NCBI GenBank assembly: GCA_963630555.1
Contig: CAVGND010000027.1
Coordinates: 1 to 24,041 of the forward strand
DNA length: 24,041 bases
Origin: CAVALG01 sp963630555
GTDB taxonomy: Bacteria > Bacillota > Clostridia > Oscillospirales > Acutalibacteraceae
Reading direction: 5' to 3'
The notes under the pieces were generated by a model. The model was not told the origin of the DNA and ran no database searches. It saw only the letters and a program-made list of their open reading frames with translations. Both the position numbers and the translations under genes were made by a program. Shown one piece after another: positions 15,878-22,337 of the stretch. The number at the start of each line of letters is the position of its first letter. The stretch's first letter is position 1.

Positions 15878-15907
15878 GGCGGAGCGGCTTTGCCCGATTG
15901 TTCCGCC
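15878..15907 (+). promoter_or_regulatory. Leader hairpin of the rpe-pyk transcript
   Basis: GGCGGA (15878-15883) pairs with TCCGCC (15902-15907), with a smaller GGC/GCC pairing in the loop. It matches no riboswitch class I recognise. It could simply be a stabilising 5' hairpin. Confidence 0.3.
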
Positions 15908-15959
15908 CGATGCGAAATAAAAATATTAAATATATTTTATAGTACGGAGTGAACCGGAA

Positions 15960-16604
15960 ATGATAAAAGTATCACCTTCAATATTGACCGCCGATTTTCT
16001 GAGCCTTGAGCCGACTTTAAAGGAACTTGAGGACGCCGGCACCGATATGCTGCATATGGACGTTATGGACGGTATTTTTGTGCCGAATATTTCGTTCGGC
16101 ATTCCGCTTATTAAATCGGTAAAGGCCCACACCTCGCTTCCTATGGATGTTCATCTGATGATTGACCGTCCGCATAGGTATATTGACGAGTTCTGCAAGG
16201 TTGCCGACATCCTCGGCTTTCACTATGAAGCGGGTTCGCCGGTTGACTCCACGCTTAAAAGAATACGCGAAAACGGCGTGCGTTCCTGCCTTACAATAAA
16301 GCCCTGCACCGCGGCGGAGGAGATATTCCGGTATCTTCCGCTTTGCGATATGGTGCTTGTAATGTCGGTTGAGCCGGGATTCGGCGGGCAGAGCTTTATG
16401 CCGGAGTCGCTCGGCAAACTGCGCGCATTAAAAAAGGAAGCGCAAAGGCAGGGGCTTAATATTGATTTAGAGGTTGACGGCGGCATAAACGCCGCTACCG
16501 CGCCGCAGGCGGCAGAAGCCGGGGCGAACGTTCTTGTTGCCGGAAGTTTCCTGTTTAATGCGGAAGACAAGGCCGCCGCGGTGCGCAACTTAAAATCACT
16601 CTGA
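15960..16604 (+). CDS. rpe: Ribulose-phosphate 3-epimerase
   Basis: This 214-residue TIM-barrel enzyme interconverts ribulose 5-phosphate and xylulose 5-phosphate in the pentose phosphate pathway. The family signatures are SPSILTADF (5-13), LHMDVMDGIFVPN (31-43, with metal ligands His32 and Asp34), MDVHLMI (62-68, His65), GFHYEAG (86-92, His88), VEPGFGGQSF (137-146) and LEVDGGIN (170-177, Asp173 the catalytic acid). The phosphate loop VAGSFLF is near the end. It is full length (usual 215-225). CGGAG precedes the ATG by about 11 bases. The pyruvate kinase gene follows after 49 bases without a promoter, so the two form an operon. In many Firmicutes rpe instead follows rsgA; here it is first in its operon. 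Confidence 0.97.
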   Translation: MIKVSPSILTADFLSLEPTLKELEDAGTDMLHMDVMDGIFVPNISFGIPLIKSVKAHTSLPMDVHLMIDRPHRYIDEFCKVADILGFHYEAGSPVDSTLKRIRENGVRSCLTIKPCTAAEEIFRYLPLCDMVLVMSVEPGFGGQSFMPESLGKLRALKKEAQRQGLNIDLEVDGGINAATAPQAAEAGANVLVAGSFLFNAEDKAAAVRNLKSL

Positions 16605-16653
16605 TATTCTGTTTAAACCGGAAATTAACCGACAAGCAAAGGGGACGGTAAAA

Positions 16654-18069
16654 TTGAGAAAAACGAAAATAGTATGTACAATCGGGCCTTCCAGCAACAA
16701 CCATTCCGCCCTTACGGGAATGGCGCAGGCGGGTATGAATGTTGCGCGCCTGAATTTTTCGCACGGAACACATGAAGACCATAAAAAGAACATTGACCTT
16801 ATAAAACAGGTGCGCAGGGAACTTAACCTGCCGATAGCAATTATGCTTGATACAAAAGGCCCCGAATACCGCATCAGAACCTTTAAAGACGGAAGTGTTT
16901 TTCTTAAAAAAGGCGATAAATTCACCTTTACGACCGAAGAAGTCATAGGGGATGAGCACCGTGTATCGGTAAGTTACGAGGGGCTTGCGCGCGACCTTGA
17001 CGCAGGCGATACCATACTGCTTAACAACGGGCTTTTATCCTTTAAGGTTGAAAGCCGAACCGACACCGAGCTTAACTGCGTAACCGTTATAGGGGGCGAA
17101 CTTTCAAACCGTAAAAGTATGAGTTTTCCCGGCAAGGTTCTTAAGCAGGAATTTTTAAGCCGCCAGGACAAAGAGGACATCAGGTTCGGCCTTGAAAACG
17201 ATATCGATTATATAGCCTGTTCGTTTGTTTCGCGCGCCGAAGACCTTATAGCAATGCGTGAATTTTTGAAAGAATGCGGCCACGAGGATACCTCCCTTAT
17301 CGCAAAAATCGAAAATCAACCCGGTGTTGACAACATTGAAGAAATATGCAAATATTGCGAAGGGATAATGATAGGGCGCGGCGATATGGGGGTTGAAATT
17401 CCGTTTGAGGAACTTCCCGCAATACAGAAAAAACTGATTACAAAATGCCGCCTGCTCGGCAAACGGGTAATCACCGCAACCGAGATGCTTGAATCCATGA
17501 TATATAATCCGCGGCCGACCAGAGCGGAAATATCCGACGTTGCCAACGCCGTTTACGACGGCACCAGCGCAATTATGCTGTCGGGCGAGAGCGCAGCCGG
17601 CAAATACCCCGTTGAAGCGGTGGCTACCATGTCCAAAATTGCCGAAAGTACCGAACGCAATATTCATTACGCAAAGCGGTTCTACGGTTCCGATTTTAAA
17701 ATCCGCAACACGGTTGACGCTATTTCCCACGCCACCTGCGCTATGGCAATGGATATCGGTGCGAAGGCGATAGTTGCCTGCTCGCTTTCGGGTATGACGG
17801 TGCGTATGGTTTCAAGATTTCGCCCCGATGTTGACATTCTCGGCATAACGACCAATGAGAAAACATGGCGCCGATTGGCGCTGTCGTGGGGGGTTACGCC
17901 GCTGCTCTGCCAACAGTTTAATACAACCGACGAATTGTTTGAGAATGTTAAAAAAATAGCCGGAAGAACACTGTCGCTCTCCTCGGGTGACGAAATAGTA
18001 ATAACCGGCGGCGTTACCAACGGATGCTCCGGCACCACCAACCTTATAAAAGTCGAAAAATTCAAATAA
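16654..18069 (+). CDS. pyk: Pyruvate kinase
   Basis: This 471-residue enzyme makes pyruvate and ATP from phosphoenolpyruvate. Motifs in order: KIVCTIGPSS (5-14), ARLNFSHG (31-38), LDTKGPE (65-71), AKIEN with catalytic Lys218, GRGDMGVE (241-248, metal ligand Asp244) and TATEMLESM with PRPTRAEISDVANAVYDG (274-303), then a C-terminal allosteric domain ending GGVTNGCSGTTNLIKV. It lacks the extra C-terminal phosphohistidine domain found in bacilli. Some positions are unusual: ILLNNG (121-126) where most have DDG, EYRIRTF after the KGPE motif, and Glu277 in the ATxMLESM motif. All main catalytic residues remain. The start is TTG at 16654 with AAGGGGA about 10 bases before. It is the second gene of the rpe-pyk operon. 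Confidence 0.96.
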   Translation: MRKTKIVCTIGPSSNNHSALTGMAQAGMNVARLNFSHGTHEDHKKNIDLIKQVRRELNLPIAIMLDTKGPEYRIRTFKDGSVFLKKGDKFTFTTEEVIGDEHRVSVSYEGLARDLDAGDTILLNNGLLSFKVESRTDTELNCVTVIGGELSNRKSMSFPGKVLKQEFLSRQDKEDIRFGLENDIDYIACSFVSRAEDLIAMREFLKECGHEDTSLIAKIENQPGVDNIEEICKYCEGIMIGRGDMGVEIPFEELPAIQKKLITKCRLLGKRVITATEMLESMIYNPRPTRAEISDVANAVYDGTSAIMLSGESAAGKYPVEAVATMSKIAESTERNIHYAKRFYGSDFKIRNTVDAISHATCAMAMDIGAKAIVACSLSGMTVRMVSRFRPDVDILGITTNEKTWRRLALSWGVTPLLCQQFNTTDELFENVKKIAGRTLSLSSGDEIVITGGVTNGCSGTTNLIKVEKFK

Positions 18070-18193
18070 TATACGGCACACGATTTTTTAACGAAATGCC
18101 GCAGCACAATATGAAATAGTTCCCCCGTATGGTATAAATGTCCGTGACCGACCCGAAATCCGTATTAACGCCGTATTATTAAGAAAGAGATAA

Positions 18194-18236
18194 GCGCAGC
18201 CGATATGCCAATGCGTACCGGCTGCGCCTCTTTTTT
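18194..18236 (+). terminator. Rho-independent terminator of rpe-pyk
   Basis: GCGCAGCCG (18194-18202) and CGGCTGCGC (18219-18227) form a perfect 9-bp stem with a 16-base loop, followed by CTCTTTTTT. Confidence 0.9.
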
Positions 18237-18283
18237 ACCTTTATCTTTATCTTTATCGGTTAAATTTATCCTGCGTTATAACA

Positions 18284-18311
18284 GCGGCGGTTCGGTTAAC
18301 CGAACCGCCGC
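18284..18311 (-). terminator. Perfect 28-bp palindrome just after the alpha-mannosidase gene
   Basis: Bases 18284-18311 read the same on both strands (arms GCGGCGGTTCGGTT and AACCGAACCGCCGC). The palindrome starts 9 bases beyond the mannosidase stop codon. Position fits a terminator, but the minus-strand continuation TGTTATAACG has no real T run. Between it and the pyk terminator lies a (TTTATC)3 run near 18240-18257. Confidence 0.6.
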
Positions 18312-18320
18312 ATCCGAATC

Positions 18321-21300
18321 CTATTTCAATATAAATTTAAGCGTTACAATCTCGAAATTTTTGACCGGCAGCGTAACCGAAGTGCCGGCGGAGGCGACCT
18401 CCTCCAGCTCGTTTTCCATCATATCGCAAAGCATACACTTTTTGAACTTAAACCCTGCGGAAACGGTGGCGGTCGTTTTGCCGTTATGCGCTTCGTACAG
18501 CCTTACAACAAGGTCACCGCTGTTTTCGGCGCGTTTTACGGTGTCGATTATCACGTTTTCCCTGTTGCAGGATATAAAACTGAAATTATCGGGCAGCGAG
18601 CCTTTTTTCTGACCCTCAAGTTCGCGCGTGATAATCGGCTGGTTGAGTTCAAAGGCACGCCTGATCGTATGCCCTTCGCGGTATCCGCCGATATGCGGCA
18701 GCAGCGAATATGTAAACGAGTGGCGCCCCTGGTCGGCATTTTCGTTCGGATATGTGCCGCATTTAAGCAAAGTAAGGGTCATTGTGCTGCCTAAAGTGCT
18801 GTAGCCGTACTTGCAGTCGTTAAGCAGGCTGACGCCGTATCCGCTTTCGGAAATATCCGCCCATTTGTGAGCACAGACCTCAAATTTCGCAGCTTCCCAA
18901 CTTGTGTTTTCATGGGTCGGGCGCTCGGTATTGCCGAACTGAATTTCATATGTCGCACGCGAAGAATTGATATCAAACGGGAATGCCGCTTTGAGTATCT
19001 GGTGGTGCTCGTGCCAATCTATCTCGGTTTCAAAATCTATCCGCTCTACGGTGTTGTAGCACCAAACCGTCTGGGTTATGGTTGATGAGCGGTATTTTCT
19101 TGCGATTTTAACGCCCGCACGATCGCCGTCAAATACGGGGTCTATCGACTCCGCCTCATCAAGCACCCACTTTTTATCCTTATAATAATTGCTTATTTCC
19201 CAGTTATCGTAAGCACGGGGGAAATCTTCAAACGCCTGCAGTTCGTTGCCGAATTCGCCCGGTTTTAACACCTCGCGGTCGGCTCGTTTGTCATAAATCG
19301 AAGAAATCCTGCCCGACGGGTCGATTGAAATGACATAATAATCATTCTCGATTTTTTCACGGGTAGCCGAAACTTTGCGCGACGGTTTAAGTTTGGGCAG
19401 GACGCGCCAGCCGTACGCCGGAATTTCGCCGGTTTCGACCGTTACGCCGTTAACCTTAACGGTGCCGCAGCGTGCAAATCCGAGCGGATTGAAGCAAATC
19501 ACTCCGCCGCCGCTTTTCACGTTTTCCGCCAGTGCGTCAATTTTATCGTTTATAATTCCGCCAAGCGTTTCGCCCAGTTTTGCATAGTCCTTATCGCTGC
19601 GGTCATAGACTGCTTCTATAGACGAGCCGGGGATTATATCGTGGAACTGATTAAGGGCAATTGTTTCCGAACTTTCGTCAAGCTCTTTTTTGGGATATTT
19701 GCCGCCGCAAAGCACCCCGTGTACGGAAGACAGCAGTTCGGCATTATGCAGCATAAATTCGGCGCGGCGGTTGTTTTTCTTGTTTTTCGCCATCGAGGTA
19801 TAGGTTCCCCTGTGGTATTCAAGGTAAAGTTCGCCCACCCAGCGCGGCGTTCTTTTAAGTTCACGGGTGTTTTCTTCAAAATTTTTCTCGACCTTGTCAA
19901 GATGTTCGCCCACAAAGGTCATCTCGGTCACCGGCATGCCGGGCATACCGCAGGCGGTGCGGCGCTGCTGCTCAATCTGTATTCGGGTCGGGCCGCCGCC
20001 GCCGTCACTGTGTCCGAATGAGTTGATAACGCAGCGGTTGAACTCCTTTTCGTGGTAACGGTTCCAGGTGCCGTATATCTGGTCGGGGCTTGTGTTTGCA
20101 CCGTAGGCGGCGCCCGGCCACGGTTTTTGCCCGTATGCTCCGCCCTGCGCCGTCAGGAAATTTGTAAATATTTCGGTGCCGTCAATCCCCTGCCACATAA
20201 AGGTGTCGCAAGGCATAACATTGGTTTCGCTCCAACTTATTTTTGAAGTTACAAAACGGTCAACGCCGCTCTTTTTAAGAATCTGCGGCATGGCGGCGCT
20301 GTAACCGAACACGTCGGGCAGCCACAAAACACGGCTGTCAATCCCGAACTCGTCCTTAATAAACTTTTTACCGAGCAAAAGCTGGCGTATCATACTTTCG
20401 CCGCTTATTAAGTTGCAATCGGGTTCAAGCCACATTGCGCCCTCTATTTCCCAGCGGCCTTCGGCGACCCGTTTTTTAATTTCTTCGTACACTTCGGGCG
20501 CCTGCTCTTTTACATATTTATACAGTTGCGGCTGCGAGGACATAAATTTATATTCTGGGTACTCACGCATCAGCGCAAGCGCGGTTGCAAAACTGCGGAC
20601 GGTTTTCTCGGCGGTCTGTTCAAGCGTCCAGAGCCACGCCACGTCAATATGCGTAGTGCCGATACAGTCAACCGTTATGTCGTTATTTCTGCCGCAAAGT
20701 CCGCCGTAATATTCGCGTTTTAAATATTCGCTTGCCGCCGCGATCCCCTCGTAATACTCTTCGTCATACGGGGTTCGCATGGGCAAAAGGTTTACCGCCC
20801 TGTCAAGCACGGTGCGCGTGAAGGTGTAATGCTCGCTCCACTCGCCGTAAACTTCAAGTGCGTCAAACGGCAATTTTATATCGTAATAAAGGTCTTTTAT
20901 ACGCTCATCCTCAATTCGCAACTCGGGTATAAATACCGTTTTTTCGTTGCAAAGTCCGGAATAAAAATAAACATAAACCGAATATTTTGTGCCCGATTTA
21001 AGCGCAACCGCACGGTGATTTATGTCAATTCCCTGCGCCGTTTTCCCGTTAAGATATACAAGTGCCTGCGGATTGCTTGCGTCCCAATCCGAACTGAGGC
21101 GGCTTGTTGATATGTAAAGAAACGGTTTTTTGTGCGCCTCAAACTCCGGCGTTTCAACCGTAAATCGGAACCAGCAGTGTTTGTCATATCCGCCTATGAA
21201 TTTTTCCTTATCATAGGCACGCCAACCCTCTGTCGGGAATCGGTCATCGGTCTTATATCCGCACTCGACAACCTCGATATTGTCGATTCCGACGCACGCC

Positions 21301-21368
21301 GTTACACGCTGCGAACCCAACCGTTCAATAACGCCCCGAATCTTATCGGTAATAAAATCATTGGTCAT
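18321..21368 (-). CDS. GH38 alpha-mannosidase
   Basis: This 1015-residue protein is a family GH38 retaining alpha-mannosidase, a zinc enzyme acting on alpha-linked mannose oligosaccharides. The catalytic domain starts near residue 230. IGTTHIDVAWLWTLEQT (237-253) supplies His240 and Asp242 to zinc. WLPDVFGYS (349-357) holds the nucleophile Asp352, and NSFGHSDGGGGPT (449-461) the zinc ligand His453. LYLEYHRGTYTS and a KNKKNNRRAE segment follow in the usual place, then the beta-rich C-terminal domains. The roughly 200-residue N-terminal region (FIGGYDKHCWFRFTV) is the usual lead-in of bacterial members of about 1000 residues. There is no signal peptide, so it works on imported glycans. AAAGGGGACGG precedes the ATG. 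It is divergent from the membrane protein gene. Confidence 0.95.
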   Translation of the reverse strand: MTNDFITDKIRGVIERLGSQRVTACVGIDNIEVVECGYKTDDRFPTEGWRAYDKEKFIGGYDKHCWFRFTVETPEFEAHKKPFLYISTSRLSSDWDASNPQALVYLNGKTAQGIDINHRAVALKSGTKYSVYVYFYSGLCNEKTVFIPELRIEDERIKDLYYDIKLPFDALEVYGEWSEHYTFTRTVLDRAVNLLPMRTPYDEEYYEGIAAASEYLKREYYGGLCGRNNDITVDCIGTTHIDVAWLWTLEQTAEKTVRSFATALALMREYPEYKFMSSQPQLYKYVKEQAPEVYEEIKKRVAEGRWEIEGAMWLEPDCNLISGESMIRQLLLGKKFIKDEFGIDSRVLWLPDVFGYSAAMPQILKKSGVDRFVTSKISWSETNVMPCDTFMWQGIDGTEIFTNFLTAQGGAYGQKPWPGAAYGANTSPDQIYGTWNRYHEKEFNRCVINSFGHSDGGGGPTRIQIEQQRRTACGMPGMPVTEMTFVGEHLDKVEKNFEENTRELKRTPRWVGELYLEYHRGTYTSMAKNKKNNRRAEFMLHNAELLSSVHGVLCGGKYPKKELDESSETIALNQFHDIIPGSSIEAVYDRSDKDYAKLGETLGGIINDKIDALAENVKSGGGVICFNPLGFARCGTVKVNGVTVETGEIPAYGWRVLPKLKPSRKVSATREKIENDYYVISIDPSGRISSIYDKRADREVLKPGEFGNELQAFEDFPRAYDNWEISNYYKDKKWVLDEAESIDPVFDGDRAGVKIARKYRSSTITQTVWCYNTVERIDFETEIDWHEHHQILKAAFPFDINSSRATYEIQFGNTERPTHENTSWEAAKFEVCAHKWADISESGYGVSLLNDCKYGYSTLGSTMTLTLLKCGTYPNENADQGRHSFTYSLLPHIGGYREGHTIRRAFELNQPIITRELEGQKKGSLPDNFSFISCNRENVIIDTVKRAENSGDLVVRLYEAHNGKTTATVSAGFKFKKCMLCDMMENELEEVASAGTSVTLPVKNFEIVTLKFILK

Positions 21369-21407
21369 ATTGCCGTCCCCTTTCGGTGATTTGATGTCTG
21401 TTTTTTG

Positions 21408-21436
21408 ATTTTACCAAAATAAATATCCTCTGTCAA
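21408..21436 (-). promoter_or_regulatory. Promoter of the alpha-mannosidase gene
   Basis: On the minus strand TTGACA (21431-21436), a 17-base spacer and TAAAAT (21408-21413). The predicted start lies about 33 bases before the ATG. Confidence 0.8.
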
Positions 21437-21462
21437 TCGATTTTCAGACCAAAATATGCATT

Positions 21463-21472
21463 TTTGCGCAAA
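21463..21472. promoter_or_regulatory. Possible operator between the divergent promoters
   Basis: TTTGCGCAAA is a perfect 10-bp palindrome between the two -35 boxes. The -35 boxes lie in a 9-bp inverted repeat, TGTCAATCG (21431-21439) and CGATTGACA (21477-21485). A shared regulator site is plausible; no regulator is identified. Confidence 0.4.
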
Positions 21473-21479
21473 TAAGCGA

Positions 21480-21508
21480 TTGACAATTGAAAGATGTTTG
21501 TTTATAAT
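21480..21508 (+). promoter_or_regulatory. Perfect-consensus promoter of the membrane protein gene
   Basis: TTGACA (21480-21485), a 17-base spacer and TATAAT (21503-21508) match the vegetative consensus at all twelve positions. The predicted start, near 21515, is about 34 bases before the ATG. Confidence 0.85.
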
Positions 21509-21548
21509 ATATATACTGAATGTATCCACAGAGGGGATTTGATTTTTA

Positions 21549-22181
21549 ATGAAAGAACTGATGAAGCCCGAAAAGCGTATCCGCATTGTTAATTTTACAA
21601 CTGCGGCGCTTATGTTTATTTTTATAGCCCTTATGTTTGTAAAGGACTATTCGTTTCTTAACCCCGAAACCGGCAAAACCGTTCGTATGTCGCTTATCCA
21701 ATACCTTATGTTTCCGCTTGAATATGACTCGTCCAATGCGGTATATATAGGTATTCCTTTTAAAGCATACCTTGAGGACACGCTTACAAAGTATTCGAAT
21801 CTGGTCGGCACTTCGGACTGGATTAACGCCGTTGTCCGCGTCCCTGCGTGGATGTTCTTTTCGGGTCTTGTCGGCGGTGTGCTGTGCGTGATTTTCAACA
21901 AGAAAAACGGCGGTGCTTACATCCTTCCGGTAATTTGGTGCCTGTTCGGACTTATCGGATATCCGTTCAGCGAATATCTTAAACTCGGCGGACTTTATTG
22001 GGTTCGCTACGCATATGTTATAGTTGTTTCGGTTCTGGTTTTCGGCAATATCGCCCTTTGCATTAAAGAGGCGCGCGCTAAGAAAAAAGAAATCGAACGC
22101 CTTGACACCGAGCGGAATGAGCGTTGGGAGCGCGAACGCAAAAAGAATAAAACGGAAAACGGTGAAGAAACGGTATTATAA
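21549..22181 (+). CDS. Unrecognised four-helix membrane protein with charged C-terminal tail
   Basis: This is a 210-residue protein I cannot place in a family. Likely membrane segments are at about 13-31, 96-116, 124-139 and 152-172. A polar stretch (32-95) that includes NPETGKTVRMSLIQYLMFPL sits between the first two. The last 38 residues are highly charged (KEARAKKKEIERLDTERN, then ERWERERKKNK) and probably form a cytoplasmic helix or short coiled coil. No transporter or enzyme motif was seen. The ATG is preceded by GAGGGG at about 12 bases, a little far. It has a perfect-consensus promoter and shares its upstream region with the GH38 mannosidase, so the two may be coregulated; a sugar-related role is only inference. 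A hairpin follows the stop codon. Confidence 0.85.
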   Translation: MKELMKPEKRIRIVNFTTAALMFIFIALMFVKDYSFLNPETGKTVRMSLIQYLMFPLEYDSSNAVYIGIPFKAYLEDTLTKYSNLVGTSDWINAVVRVPAWMFFSGLVGGVLCVIFNKKNGGAYILPVIWCLFGLIGYPFSEYLKLGGLYWVRYAYVIVVSVLVFGNIALCIKEARAKKKEIERLDTERNERWERERKKNKTENGEETVL

Positions 22182-22194
22182 TCAATTCGTAATA

Positions 22195-22223
22195 AAGGGG
22201 CTGTCTTATTCGGGCAGCCCCTT
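22195..22223. terminator. Hairpin after the membrane protein gene
   Basis: AAGGGGCTG (22195-22203) pairs perfectly with CAGCCCCTT (22215-22223) around an 11-base loop. The plus-strand continuation AAATAATAAAA has little T, so efficiency is uncertain. Confidence 0.55.
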
Positions 22224-22264
22224 AAATAATAAAAGCCGAATTTTGCGGCACGATAAAACGAAAA

Positions 22265-22284
22265 CAAAGGCGGTACCGCCTTTG
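22265..22284. other. Perfect 20-bp palindrome upstream of the methyltransferase gene
   Basis: CAAAGGCGGTACCGCCTTTG is fully self-complementary (8-bp stem with a GTAC loop if folded). TTTTCGTTTT follows it on the minus strand, so it would fit a terminator for minus-strand transcription, although no minus-strand gene ends there. It could also be a regulator site 54 bases before the GTG start. Confidence 0.45.
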
Positions 22285-22337
22285 AAAAAGCGTTGGTTGA
22301 CCGTTACGGCCGTATGTGAAAGGAGTGGCTTCCTTTT

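Noticed and set aside
17155..17730. Minus-strand open frame of 191 codons inside pyruvate kinase
   Set aside because: It is fully antisense to conserved pyruvate kinase motifs, without its own start signals.
18238..18257. TTTATC repeated three times
   Set aside because: Short low-complexity run between two terminators; no sign of a functional or array repeat.
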